Source: Monodelphis domestica
Lineage: Eukaryota; Chordata; Mammalia; Didelphimorphia; Didelphidae
Length of the DNA: 64,000 bases
Reading direction: 5' to 3'
NCBI RefSeq assembly: GCF_027887165.1
Contig: NC_077227.1
Location: 446,028,462-446,092,461, forward strand
Shown here piece after piece: positions 21,001-30,073 of the stretch (position 1 is its first letter; the number at the start of each line of letters is the position of its first letter). The notes under the pieces are model-generated. The model ran no database searches. It was not told the origin of the DNA and saw only the letters and a program-made list of their open reading frames with translations. Position numbers and translations under genes: made by a program.

Positions 21001-22426
21001 TGTTAATACTGAGTGTGTGATAGTACTGATTTTGGTCATGTAGTGAATACTAGGGATAAGGAAATATTAACAAGCTACATAAATTTCAGATGCTTAACCA
21101 AATTTTCACACATCATCGCAATAAAGAAAACTAGGATAATTTTCATTATGTTGTTAGCTTAGAAAATAAAAGGATTAAAAGGAATATGCAGGTAAGAGTA
21201 TAGTTTAACCAATAATAATAATTTTGAAAATAATTAAAACTTTATTGATATAGGTATCCTTCTTTACGTCTTTATGGAATCATCCATTTTTTACAATCAG
21301 CTGTATCACTCTGATAGGGTTGTTCTTTGCTGGAATACACAAGAGAGTGGTAGCACCATCAATGTATCCTTTAAATGTGGCTGAGTTTTATTCTGGAACC
21401 ACTATTCAGACTTTAATTTTAATTTTCTCTAAAATAATGCTATTTTCCTTTGACTACATATATATAGTATAGCAGCCCGATGTCGAACTGTGTTAGCTGA
21501 GTATAATATGTCTTGTGATGATGTAAGTAATTTTTTTACTTGTATGTTATATGTGAAAATTTTTTTTTCCTGCAAAACATATTTCCACACTAACCATGTT
21601 ACCAAAAAAAGCAAAGAAAAATAAAGGGAAAAAATAGGCTTCAATCTACACTTTAAGTTCATCAGTTCTTTATCTGGAGGTAGATAGCATTTTTCATCAT
21701 GGCTCCTTTAGATTTGTCATATTTGTAAAATAATTGATCTTAGATTTAAAAGAATTTAAAAATTTGTTTGATAGTAATTTCATTAATAGGATTCATGTTC
21801 AGGATGATATATTTAGCAGTAATACAGTAGGTGTTTATTTTTTAGCTAGCATAATTTCATTTCTATGTAATGGGATCAGAAGGAAAAGTTATGGGCAAAA
21901 ATACTAAGAGTATGGGTGTTTATTTTGTTTCTTTTAATATTGCTTCTGTGCTAATTTATTGTGGACTGAAGTACTCTGCAAAATCCCAGTATGCTTTTAA
22001 AATATTTAAAACTCCAATTCCAGTGTTGTATAAATTTAAATTTAGGTCAACTACTCAGCTTTATTTGTGTTATTAAAATAATTTTACTTGTTGATGAACA
22101 TGAAATATTCCTCACTATTTGCAATAGTTATTTGTTTTATTTCATTTAATGGATCATTGATTTTCAAGTAAACATCATGGGAAAGCATCAGATATATGAA
22201 TTTAGAGAAAAATGTTCAAAAAGTTTAGAAGAAAAGCTATTAAAACCCTTGTGATTAAAAAACAAAATTAGTTTCTAGGTCATGAATAACCAGAGATGTT
22301 AGAATTTTTAAAAAACTTGTTTAAAGTAATTTTCCTTATAACAACGTGTACAAACTAAATTTTCTTTCTTTCTTTTTTCCCCAGACAGGAAAGCTAATTT
22401 TGAAACCTAGGCCTCATGTTCAATGA
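12016..22426 (+). CDS. CNEP1R1: CNEP1R1 (TMEM188), nuclear envelope phosphatase-regulatory subunit 1; complete, six coding exons
   Basis: Joined exons 12016-12040, 13434-13505, 18687-18760, 21254-21363, 21468-21522 and 22385-22426 give 125 codons plus TGA, the same length I recall for the human protein. Known role: regulatory subunit, orthologous to yeast Spo7, that stabilises the phosphatase CTDNEP1 at the ER and nuclear envelope. The complex dephosphorylates lipins and so links lipid synthesis to nuclear membrane growth. Seen: a short acidic N-terminus ([10 protein letters not shown]), an amphipathic stretch around residues 10-32, a first membrane segment at about 33-52 ([19 protein letters not shown]), a second at about 68-86 ([19 protein letters not shown]), and a basic/polar cytosolic tail ending KPRPHVQ. 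The start ATG is the first in good frame after the CpG-rich leader. All junctions are GT-AG and restore the frame. HEATR3 follows downstream on the same strand. Confidence 0.97.
12041..12404 (+). other. GC-rich start of CNEP1R1 intron 1
   Basis: The CpG-rich region continues to about 12320. It includes a G-quadruplex-capable run at 12212-12231 (GGGG-AGGT-GGG-A-GGG-C-GGGG). Short open frames here are products of GC-richness, not genes. Confidence 0.6.
12405..13433 (+). other. Rest of CNEP1R1 intron 1
   Basis: AT-rich intronic sequence. A degraded antisense MIR-type SINE is visible at about 12690-12800 ('ttgagaggttaacaggcttacttaacacag...ttcttgactccaaggccaat'). The acceptor is 'ttttcaccttag'. 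Nothing else was recognised. Confidence 0.5.
13434..13505 (+). CDS. CNEP1R1: CNEP1R1 coding exon 2
   Basis: Codes for residues 9-32 (D, then [11 protein letters not shown]...GRWR) and the first base of codon 33. The acceptor is cttag and the donor gtaagt. It covers the cytosolic stretch just before the first membrane segment. Confidence 0.96.
13506..14129 (+). other. CNEP1R1 intron 2, first part
   Basis: AT-rich sequence with no recognisable gene or repeat. Intron 2 spans 13506-18686; its later part holds L2, an LTR fossil, a SINE and an L1 3' end, listed separately. Confidence 0.4.
14130..15000 (+). mobile_element. L2 LINE fragment, interrupted downstream by an LTR
   Basis: C/T-rich sense L2 wording is seen, for example 'gcctatagacatgtttacataatccttaaaaagac', the counterpart of the L2 reverse-transcriptase start. 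The element appears to resume after the LTR at 15005-15860, at about 16050. It is ancient and has no open frame. Confidence 0.5.
15005..15860 (-). mobile_element. LTR fossil, family A-like (copy 2), in CNEP1R1 intron 2
   Basis: It shares the ordered blocks 'cgccaaggaatt', 'gtctac/atctaccaatcac' and 'aggaccgcccag' with the LTR copies at 9242 and 56975. It lies antisense to the gene. A GA-rich simple run followed by a G-run sits at 15114-15155. The boundaries are approximate. Confidence 0.5.
15114..15155. repeat. (AG)n followed by poly-G
   Basis: An alternating AG run of about 28 bp leads into 14 consecutive Gs. It lies inside the LTR fossil. Confidence 0.9.
15940..16045 (-). mobile_element. 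L2 3' UTR-type fragment, antisense
   Basis: 'aatgcttattaaatgcctattatattcaggaactgtgctagacaaggttatacatgcaaagaatgaaacag' follows the wording 'tgcctactatgtgccaggcactgtgctaagcactggg...' known from antisense L2 3' regions in mammals. Confidence 0.5.
16050..16795 (+). mobile_element. L2 LINE, reverse-transcriptase remnant to 3' end
   Basis: The decayed reading '[20 protein letters not shown]' and '[16 protein letters not shown]' matches the L2 RT block of the 'FRPHHSTETAL...DLSAAFDTVDHSLLL' type. Further on, 'tagactgtaagctcatgaagacatgg' and 'gatgcttaat' mark the L2 3' end at about 16790. Probably the continuation of 14130-15000. Confidence 0.65.
16968..17160 (-). mobile_element. tRNA-derived SINE (SINE1/WSINE-type), antisense
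   Basis: This is a full-length antisense copy. The tail hairpin 'cttggaatcaat...attggttctaag' and the head 'ctcaatccactgagccacttagctgcccc' are present. Flanks 'taatcttttggctttt' and 'taatctttctgctttt' form an imperfect 16-bp duplication. Confidence 0.85.
17185..17430 (-). mobile_element. L1 LINE 3' end, antisense
   Basis: A C-run (17221-17239) and 'gttatacatgtgctatc...tatttccatattattcatttttgtaag' through 'gttctttctctggaggtgaatagcattctttttcataagt' match the antisense 3' UTR wording of marsupial L1. It is diverged and short. Confidence 0.55.
17431..18686 (+). other. Last part of CNEP1R1 intron 2
   Basis: AT-rich sequence with no recognised repeat or gene. It ends at the acceptor 'tttgatctttcatcag'. 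Confidence 0.4.
18687..18760 (+). CDS. CNEP1R1: CNEP1R1 coding exon 3
   Basis: Completes Met33 and codes residues 34-57 ([18 protein letters not shown], then DPETQK). This exon is essentially the first membrane segment plus the luminal turn. Donor gtagaa. Confidence 0.97.
18761..19620 (+). other. CNEP1R1 intron 3, first part
   Basis: Very AT-rich. A degenerate TA/ATTT low-complexity block lies at about 18965-19085. No gene or other repeat was recognised. Confidence 0.45.
19625..19821 (-). mobile_element. tRNA-derived SINE (SINE1/WSINE-type), antisense
   Basis: A T-run (19624-19630), hairpin segment, core 'acttgtccagagtcacacagctaggaagtgtctgag' and head 'ctcaatctactgagccacctagc' are all present. 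Full length. Confidence 0.85.
19822..20299 (+). other. CNEP1R1 intron 3, middle part
   Basis: No gene or recognisable repeat. The antisense open frame at 19912-20133 has no family likeness. Confidence 0.35.
20300..20485 (+). mobile_element. MIR/THER-type CORE-SINE, decayed
   Basis: 'tgaccttagccaaaggcacttaacatttcaaggactcagtttctcatctataaaatgaggattaagtgacttct' is the conserved centre and 3' part of a MIR-type SINE in sense orientation. The head is too decayed to place. Confidence 0.6.
20500..21015 (+). mobile_element. L2 LINE 3' end, split by a SINE
   Basis: The left part 'gacctttctgctcatctaaactcaaactgtctttcaa' and the right part 'ttataagacaggcttcatg...agcattggataaatgttaata' together read as an L2 3' end. 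The SINE at 20707-20934 separates them. Confidence 0.5.
20707..20934 (-). mobile_element. tRNA-derived SINE (SINE1/WSINE-type), antisense, with G-run expansion
   Basis: Full-length antisense copy with tail hairpin and head. An expanded run of Gs interrupted by single bases (near 20796-20816) replaces the usual 'atggggg'. It sits within L2 3' sequence. Confidence 0.85.
21254..21363 (+). CDS. CNEP1R1: CNEP1R1 coding exon 4
   Basis: Residues 58-93 ([10 protein letters not shown], the second membrane segment [19 protein letters not shown], then KRVVAPS) plus two bases of codon 94. The donor is GTATCCTTTA, unlike the other introns (see the U12-type intron entry). Confidence 0.97.
21364..21467 (+). 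other. CNEP1R1: Probable U12-type (minor spliceosome) intron 4 of CNEP1R1
   Basis: The intron is 104 nt. Its 5' end GTATCCTTTA matches the U12 donor consensus (A/G)TATCCTTT(A/G) at every position. The 3' part has TCCTTTGAC, close to the U12 branch consensus TTCCTTRAC, with the likely branch A at 21453, 15 nt before the next exon. The acceptor lacks a pyrimidine tract (tacatatatatag), which is typical of U12 introns and poor for U2. Frame continuity (AT|T, Ile94) fixes both junctions. None of the other donors in the two genes looks like this. Confidence 0.85.
21468..21522 (+). CDS. CNEP1R1: CNEP1R1 coding exon 5
   Basis: Completes Ile94 and codes 95-112 ([18 protein letters not shown]), the start of the cytosolic tail. 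Donor gtaagt. Only 55 nt. Confidence 0.96.
21560..21715 (-). mobile_element. L1 LINE 3' UTR fragment, antisense (tentative)
   Basis: 'cctgcaaaacatatttccacactaaccatg...tcagttctttatctggaggtagatagcatttttcatcatg' resembles the antisense L1 3' UTR also seen near 27600 and 36750. Short and diverged. Confidence 0.4.
21716..22384 (+). other. Rest of CNEP1R1 intron 5
   Basis: AT-rich with no recognised gene or repeat. It ends in a strong pyrimidine tract and acceptor ('ttctttctttcttttttccccag'). Confidence 0.5.
22385..22426 (+). CDS. CNEP1R1: CNEP1R1 coding exon 6 (C-terminus)
   Basis: Codes residues 113-125 ([13 protein letters not shown]) and the TGA stop at 22424-22426. Confidence 0.97.
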   Translation, partial: TGKLILKPRPHVQ

Positions 22427-23940
22427 CAATCTATACATTCTCATGGGACCTGAAACAGCCTTTTCTTCAAATATGTGATGCAGCGAAAAGCCATACAGGA
22501 TTCCTTTTTACAGTTACTTATATGAAAGTCTTAGCAACAACTGACAAGATGTGTGCAATATTAACCCAGATTGTCTTGATGATTTCTCATGTTATCAGTG
22601 CTTTTGGTACTTTTGATTACCTGTATTTCAGTATTAGTGTCACTTTAGTACTTCATTTCCTGCAAGAGTAATTGCAAATGAAGTATGTATTGCAGTTACT
22701 AAGTTAAAGCTTAGAGACAGAACCTCATTCAGTTTTTATAATGTATTTTTGCAAACTACTGTAAATAGCAAATCAATGCCAATGTTAAGCAAAGAAAAAA
22801 CATGTTGTGTGGACCTTTGTTCTCCTGCACCAGTATTTAAAGAACACCTACTTGCCATTCCCACAGCTTTTTATTAATAGTTACTGCATATGGCTGTATT
22901 GTTTGTTCTCCCAACTTATTCTTTAAATGGTGTTGTAGGAAAGTAGATTTAAAAACAAAAACACATCAAATTGAACTTAGGTTGAGGAAAAACTCGTCTC
23001 CATTATGTGGTAAGAAATTACAGATATTTTGAGATAACATTTTTTGTCAAACTACATACAGAACTTCAGCCACCATTGTGATTTTGCTTACTAGTTCACC
23101 TTGATTTTCATTTGTCGTTCAATATAACTTTAAATATACTTTTAAAATGCTTTTAAAAACAATTCACAGGTTTCTGAATATGAAAATTCAGTTATAAATT
23201 ATGTAGTATCTGGGAATTCAGTAGTTGTATTATTTTAGATAATTGGATTTTATGCTGTGGTAATCATAACATTACACTCATGTTGCAGAAGTGTAATTTA
23301 TGATCTTACTCTACCATCTGAAAAGGTAATATGTTAACAGTGCCACAAAATAGTCTACAGTTCTCACTACTTAGAGAGTAAGTGTTAATGACATACCATG
23401 TATGCAGAATAGCCACATGCACTATAATAGCCCATAAAAGTAAATGCCTGGGTTTGCTATAAATATTTTAACATTCTGGAGGTGCCTTTTTACTTATTAT
23501 TTTGAAAGGGTTTTAAGTTATTAGTGAGCATCCTTTTAATTTCATTTAACAAAAAACCTGAACTTTCAGTAACAATTTAATTTTTTTTAAAAACAAAACT
23601 CTTCAATAAGGCTGCCATTCAGCTTAAAATTGATCTCCCAGCTTTCTTGTGTATAAGATGTTATTCTTTGGTTGAACTACAGCAATAAGACTCTCAGCTC
23701 CTAAGAAGTCTGAAGAGATGTCTATTCTCATGTTTCTACATTGTTTTATTTTCTGTAAATATTGTAGGTAAATATGTGCATAAAAATTAAACACTTTATA
23801 TATATAAATGTTCTATTTGTTTTTCCTTGTACTATAAATCTACATTAATTTAGACTTAAAATATGAAAATTTGTCAAAACATTTATTAAAAATTATGTAT
23901 TTTACTTTAAAATCTGTGACTAATAAACCAAGTTCTAATT
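22427..23940 (+). promoter_or_regulatory. CNEP1R1: CNEP1R1 3' UTR with candidate polyadenylation signals and Pumilio motifs
   Basis: About 1.4-1.5 kb of sequence free of young repeats follows the stop. Candidate signals are ATTAAA at 23786-23791 and AATAAA at 23922-23927. Two TGTAAATA boxes (Pumilio motif TGTANATA) are at 22760-22767 and 23754-23761. The second lies about 25 nt upstream of the ATTAAA signal. The extent is inferred; no transcript evidence is available. The open frame at 22423-22671 overlaps the stop and is not a gene. Confidence 0.6.
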
Positions 23941-24204
23941 TTCAGTCTAAATTTGCTCTTAATTAGGAAAATTAGATTTAATTACTGTCACCATAAGACC
24001 TTTATTTAGGTCTCTGCCTTTTTTGTATCAGTTCTTTCAAAAACTTATGGACTTAAAGCTAGATGGGAATTTATTATTTAATCCTTACCCCTCAGTTTAC
24101 AGATGAGGGAACTGAGGCCCAAACACAAAATAATGAGCCCAAATCCACATAGTTGGAACTATAAACATACTTTCTTGGCTCCCTAGTTATTACTCTTATT
24201 GAAG
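23941..24204 (+). other. Intergenic start, with decayed MIR-type piece
   Basis: 'ttaatccttacccctcagtttacagatgagggaactgaggcccaaacacaaaataatgagcccaaatccacatagttgg' at about 24075-24160 is a MIR/CORE-SINE-like block. Nothing else was recognised. Confidence 0.45.
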
Positions 24205-26110
24205 TATATCCAGTTAATCAAGAATTTTTAAGTTCTTACTATAGGTTGTTCTAAGTGCTGGGAATATAAAGACAAAAGTAAAATTCTTGCCTTTAAGGAA
24301 CTTATACTCTATTGGGGGGAGAAAACATTTACACATGTAAGTATATCCATAGAGTAGGGGTTAGACCTATGATTTCATTTATCTAGGGAATTAATTACTA
24401 GATTAGGAAATTCACTTATCTGTAGCTTCTAGTCAAGAGAGTTGCCTAGATAACTGAAGAAAAGTGATTAGCTAGGATTACCTAGATGATATGTGGCTCC
24501 AAACAGTGCATACATGAGTGCATACAGAAGATAAAGAGTGGGTGGATGGGCAAATATATGAAGAGTGACGTGTACAAAGATTGGAAAGTAGGAAATAAGT
24601 GCCACCTTTAATTTTGATATTAGAGGTAATCAGGGACCATTGGAATTTATTGAATATAGGATGACATCAAACCTGTGGTTTAGGAAAATTGCTTTGGCAG
24701 ATTTGTGGAGAATAGATTGGACTGGAAAGATGCTTGAGGTAGGAATTGGATATATTTCGATTGTTAGTCCAGGTCATGTGTGTATGGGGAAATGAAACAG
24801 AAATCACAAGATTTTGCAACTTAATGTGTATGTTTGGAAATTGTGACATGGAGTTTGATAAGCAGGGTTCCTGAAAGAATGATGGTATCCTTGAAATAGG
24901 AAAATTCTGAAGAACCGGCAAGTTTTGAGGGAAAGATAATTCAGGTATGAGACTAGAAATGGATATTTATATCTAAGTAGATAGAGTCTTATATCTAGAG
25001 ATGGTAAATGAATTCATGGGTGCTGATAAAGTTGCCAAATAAGAGTGTATTTGGAAAAAGGATCCAGGACAGAACCATGGGATACACTCACAATAGGTGT
25101 GACATGTATGATGATTTAGCAAAAGAGACTTAAGAAAGAGGACCCAGATGAGGAGAATCAGAAGAGAGCAGTATTGGGTGTTGGGGATAAAATTAGATCT
25201 CTGAGAGAGATCACAGGAAGTGACACGAAATATATAGGCAGTTCTTTACATCATTCCCTGTGTCTCACATGTACCAATGGTGGTTTAAACTTGGTTTAGA
25301 ACAGCCCAGGGGGTCAGTCAGTTGTTTCTGATTTGTTACTTGCTGGTGTATGCCATCCTTCCCACATTTAATCATTAAGTGGGGGTGTATACATAACCTT
25401 GGTTGCTAAAATTCTAAAGACTAAGGTGGAGTAAATCTAAAATTCACATGGGAAGGCCAATGAGGAGTGTCAAATGCTTCTGAAAGCATCAAAAATGCAA
25501 ATTGAGAGGTCATTTATATTTGGTATTTAGGAGCTCACTGATGATTTTGAAAAAGTCAATTTGAGTTGAGGGTGGAAGCCAAAACAGTGAGAAGGAAGGA
25601 AAGTAGAAGGATCAAGTGTAGATGACATTTTTCAGGAGTATGGCTGAGAAAGAATAGAGAAAACAATAGCAGGGGTGGTGGTATCCAGTGAGGCATTTTT
25701 AAGCATGGGAGATTTAGGCATGTTTGTAAGTGACATAGAACCAACAACAGATGGGAGAGTGAACACTAGAGAGAAAGGTTGCTGCTGGGAGCAATCTGGA
25801 AATGAAATTAATTAAAATATGGCTACATATTAGTAGGGTTGGTCTTTGGCAAGAAAGACTTCAGAGAATTAAGAAATGTTGGAAGATCATGTCAAGAGCT
25901 TTTGAGATGAGGAGAGTTCTTAGCAACTTCCTTGATTTCTTTTTTCCCCAGTTAAAAAAAAAAGTTATGAGGGAAGGGCCACACCTATGAGGGTAGTGTG
26001 AGATGACCACTACTGGAGGCTTGAGAAAAAAGGGTTGCAAGAGCAATTCCTGAGAGTGCAAGTGATTAAATTAGGAATAAAATATTGCCTTGCGGCAATG
26101 AAGGCCATTT
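24205..26110 (-). mobile_element. Long antisense L2 LINE, split by an LTR fragment
   Basis: From 'gttctaagtgctgggaatataaagacaaaag' (3' UTR side) the sequence follows antisense L2 through 'ggaccattggaatttattgaatataggatgacatc' and 'cttgaggtaggaattgg'. It resumes after 25436 with 'gtcaaatgcttctgaaagcatcaaaaatg', 'gtcatttatatttgg' and 'gatttaggcatgtttgtaag'. These mirror the RT and C-terminal blocks of L2 ORF2. It is ancient; only short pieces of frame remain. Confidence 0.65.
25215..25435 (-). mobile_element. LTR fossil fragment, family A-like (copy 3)
   Basis: 'cattccctgtgtctcacatgtaccaatggtggtttaaacttggtttagaacagcccagggggtcagtcag' parallels the corresponding block of the LTRs at 9242 and 15005. 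It sits inside antisense L2. Partial copy; ends not resolved. Confidence 0.5.
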
Positions 26111-26640
26111 GATGTGGGTAATATATATTGTATCAGTACTACCATATATTGGGCAACTACCCCAAATTGACAGGTTTTAGGTATTTTGTGTGTCTATGCT
26201 CCCAAAGCCATAGCTCAAAAGCCTCCAAGAGTGTTCTTATAATAGTAGACACGATTAGCTCAAAGACTATAAAGTGGCTTAGCATAAATGACAGTAACAA
26301 AATATTCCCCCCCTACTCCAAACTTGGAGCACACAAAAATATACATATAAATGTCCTTGGGGAAAATGGGTACCCACATAAGAGTACAGTGGTACTCAAA
26401 GTTAGTAAGTATAATTGAAATGAAAATCTGGCAAAGAAGAGTTTTTTTCTTTTGTTTTAAATGTTTATCACTTAAGGGTGGATTTTTTTTTCTCCTCTGT
26501 ATCTATTGTCAGAATTTACCTTTATCTCATGGACATCTTTTGACAGTGGGGTAAAACTTAGGTATTCTCAAAATTATTTTTAATGCACCAGTACATAGGA
26601 TTAGAAAGGAAATCAATTATATTGAAATATCTGAATATTT
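26111..26640. other. Unassigned intergenic sequence
   Basis: No gene or named repeat was recognised. The overlapping open frames at 26128-26554 have no family likeness and lie in AT-rich sequence between decayed LINEs. Confidence 0.3.
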
Positions 26641-26644
26641 TTCA

Positions 26645-28330
26645 AAATAAGTTAACCAACCCCAGCTAAGAATCTTTATCAATATATGATTGTCATTATT
26701 TTTAATATGGTCTATGATGTATATATTTTTCCTAATATTGAATCAGCTCTGCATTCTTGGCATAATTCCAACCTGATCATAGTGATCATTAACCTTTTTA
26801 ACATATTGTTATAGTCTCTTAGATAATATTTTGCATCAATGTTCATTGGCGATATTGGTCTAGACTTTTTGGTTTTTGCTCTATATGTTCCTGGTTTATG
26901 TATCAACTTTGCCTAATAGGCAGTTGGTAGATTCCTTCTGTCCCTATCTTGATTTTGATTTTTAAATATTTTTCCATGTTTACATGATTCATTTTCTCCC
27001 CCCACTTTCAGAGCCAACAAGCAATTTCACTGGGTCGTACAAATGTTATCACTTGATACCTATTTCCATATTACTTCTGTCCCTATTTTGGCAAACATAC
27101 CTAAATTATTTTTTCCTTAAATGTTTGGTAGCATTAACTTGTAAATGGATTTGTTCCTGCATGTTTTTCTTTGAGATTTTCTTCATAGTTTGATTTCTTT
27201 CTCTGAGAACAGGTTATTTAAATTGTCTATTTTATAGGATCATAGATTTAGAACTGAAATATCAAGATCAGCCCCCTCACTTAGGAAACTGGGTACAAAG
27301 TAGTTTGGTCAATGTTCATCCAATTTATTTATCAATTCTATTGGCAAATGATTGAGCAAAATAGTTTTTATTTGTTCCTTTATCTATTTGTTATGAGTTC
27401 TTTTTATCTTTGATACGGTTTGGTCTTTCCCATTTAAATCAGATTAGCTACTGATTTATTTATATTTTTAAGCATCTAGTTTTATCAATATGATGGGGTT
27501 TTTTTTGTTCATCTATTTTCAGAATTTCTATTTTGCTTGGTTGGGTTTTTTCATTTTCTTATTTATTAATAAAGATTTCTTTTTTCTATCCAGCCCCACA
27601 CTCCTTTGGATAAAGAAACCAAAGAAAACCAAATTCCATGTAATAAATATGCATAATCAAGCAAAACAAATTGACCATCTTCAAAAATTGAATGTCTCAT
27701 TCTGCACCCTGAATCCATTACCTCTTTTTCCTGAAGTGGATAGAAAGCATCATCAATAGTGTAGAGGTGTCTAGAGATATAACTTCCCCCTAAAGACTGC
27801 TTTGGCTGTAGAAGTGGTCCATTAATCCCTCCAAAAAAGTTCTGGTATGTTGTCTTATTCTTGTAATTTTCTTTAATTGAATTATTATTGAATATATATA
27901 TTGATTTTTTTTTACTAATTTGGCACTAAATTATTTAGTTTCTGTTTAAATTTAAATTCGTTCTTTAAAAGGTCTTTTTTGATTTTTATTTTTTTATTGT
28001 AGTCAGTAATGGATGTTTTTAGTATTTCTGCTTTTCTGAGTTTATGAGGTTTTTAATGCCCTAGCACATGGTCAGTTTTTATAAAATACAACACACAGAT
28101 GAGAAATACAACACACAGATGAGAAATATGTATATCACTTTGTATTTCTCTTTCATTATCCCCAGATATTTGTCATAACTAACTTTTCTGAAATTCCCCA
28201 TGTCCTTAATTTCTAGCCTATTTATGTTTTTTGTTAGATTTGTCTCTAATTCACTTAGTTGCTTATTGAGATATTACTTTAAATGACTTTGCTAATGGTA
28301 AATCTGTAGCTAGAATCTCCATCATTAGGT
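26645..28330 (-). mobile_element. Old antisense L1 LINE fragments
   Basis: On the minus strand 26712-26906 reads RPISPMNIDAK, the L1 RT motif before the catalytic domain. 26945-27080 and 27585-27770 resemble antisense L1 3' UTR. 27300-27560 and 27830-28330 follow antisense ORF2 wording such as 'gccctagcacatggtcag' and 'gttagatttgtctctaattcac'. This is probably several copies in patchwork rather than one element. All are far decayed. Confidence 0.55.
28087..28126. repeat. Perfect 20-bp tandem duplication
   Basis: The unit tacaacacacagatgagaaa is present twice in direct succession with no mismatch, inside an old antisense L1. Confidence 0.9.
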
Positions 28331-29395
28331 TCTTTAAATAGATGAGATAAAATTAATTAGTTTGATGTTAGACTAAGTTTGCAAACTCATTTCAAATAGC
28401 ATTCATTATACATGTGAAAGTAGAAATGCTACCCTTTTTTTTTTTTTGCACAGTAATAGAATTCTTCCCTTTCAGCATAATTCTAGTGGCGGTACAAAAA
28501 TAATTTGCTTCAAATGAATGAGATGTTTCAATTTATAGCAGAGCCCTCAAAGAACTTCTAACTTGGTAACAATGTAGTTTATAATAATTTCTATCAGAAC
28601 ATAACAATGTTCCCAAATTATTTGTTCAAAATAACCAGTTTTATTTGCCGAAGATAAAAATTTTCATTATTTATTTTGCCAATTATACATCGCATGCTAG
28701 TCGTATCAGTCTTTCCAATTGTAACAAAAGAACATTTTTGTCTTTCTAGTATTGCTATTAGCTCCTTTATTTTGCTTTGCATAGAGATTTTACATTGGTA
28801 ATGAAAAAAATTGGTAAAGTTTTCTATGTGGAGTTGTACAGTTGCTCATTTTGACATCAGATTTTTCTAAATGCTTTTTTGTATACTTTCAGAATTTTTT
28901 TACTTTTGATAAGAATATTTGAATTAGTTCAAATGTTAACACCCAAGCCATCCTTAACTGATATATTTCTTTCAGATCCATCCCCACCCCTCCCATTGCT
29001 TCAATATTAACCCTAAGTGAATAAGTGATTTAAATCACACTAGGTAGACAAAAAAACAATGCTAAGCTTCCCAGTCAAATTTATCTCTGGGTTGTACATT
29101 TCTGGTTGGTATGGAAACCTAATTCCATTGTTAGGCCCCCATCTGCTTCGGGAAGAAGTTCTTTATAGTCACTGTAACCTAGTCACAATTTAGGAACCCA
29201 CACCTGTAGCTGCACGAGTTAAATCCCTTTTCCCTCCCCCAACATACATATCCAACATAAGATACTCTATGTCCATTTTAGTATAGAGAGTCACAGAGGA
29301 TGCTTAGTTATGGATAGGTTGCTGTCTGCATTTCAGAGTTCATTACTTTCCCCCCAAAACCTACCCCTTTTATGTTGAGAGGCAAAGATTCTTTT
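28331..29395. other. Unassigned AT-rich intergenic sequence
   Basis: I see no coding region or named repeat. Parts (28780-28920) have an L1-like flavour but were not placed. Confidence 0.3.
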
Positions 29396-29705
29396 AGTCA
29401 CCCAGGTTTGAAACTTTAGTGTCATTCTTGATTCTTCATTCTCTTTCATCCCGCATATCTAATCCATTGCCAAATCTTACTAAATCTATCTTCACATCTC
29501 CCAATTACATCTTTCCCTTTTCTATTCATACAACTACCACATCTTGCACTTCTGAAATAGCCTCCTTTTTGTTTTTTCTGCCTTAAACTTGTCCCTCCTC
29601 TAATCTATTATCCACACAGTTGCCAAAGTGATTTTGCTAAAAAATAGGTTTGATCATCTCATTTACTTTCTCAATAAACTTCTCTCAAGGTTTCTATTTT
29701 CTATG
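29396..29705 (+). mobile_element. L2 LINE fragment
   Basis: 'tttgaaactttagtgtcattcttgattcttcattctctttcatcccgcatatctaatccattgccaaatc' corresponds to the L2 ORF2 'VILDSSLSFTPHIQSVAKS' block. It is followed by 'gttgccaaagtgattttgctaaaaaataggtttgatcatctc', the next conserved block. Sense orientation, decayed. Confidence 0.7.
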
Positions 29706-29870
29706 GATATTTTTCTATGTTATTTCACCTTTATCTTATTCTTTTTAATGGCTATTTTTTGTATTTATTTTACAGGATAAAGGAATAGTATTGGTTTTGT
29801 CATTTCATTGATTTAGGGAATTCCTTGTGAGGAAACACATCTACCAATGCAAATCAAGATTCCAGGAGAG

Positions 29871-30061
29871 GGGGCAGCTGGGTTGCTTAGTGGATTGAGA
29901 GCCAGGCCTAGAGACAGGAGATCCTAGGTTCAAATGTGGCCTCAGACACTTTCCAACTGTGTGACCCTGGGCAAGTCACTTAACCCCAATTGTCTAGCCC
30001 TTACCACTCTTCTTCCTTGGAGTCAATGACTCCAAGACAGAAGATAAGGGTTTAAAAAAAA
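29871..30061 (+). mobile_element. tRNA-derived SINE (SINE1/WSINE-type) with 12-bp target duplication
   Basis: The full-length sense copy starts ggggcagctgggttgctt and ends in the tail hairpin (ccttggagtcaatgactccaagac) and A-run. Flanks are ATTCCAGGAGAG (29859-29870) and ATTCTAGGAGAG (30062-30073), one mismatch. The hairpin loop is shorter than in other copies. Confidence 0.92.
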
Positions 30062-30073
30062 ATTCTAGGAGAG

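Noticed and set aside
22423-22671. 82-codon frame after the CNEP1R1 stop
   Set aside because: It overlaps the stop codon in another frame and runs through 3' UTR. The 125-codon CNEP1R1 product already matches the family length.
29871-30061. A functional tRNA gene in the SINE head
   Set aside because: Only tRNA-derived promoter-like sequence is present. The cloverleaf is not intact, and the unit has SINE structure with target duplications.
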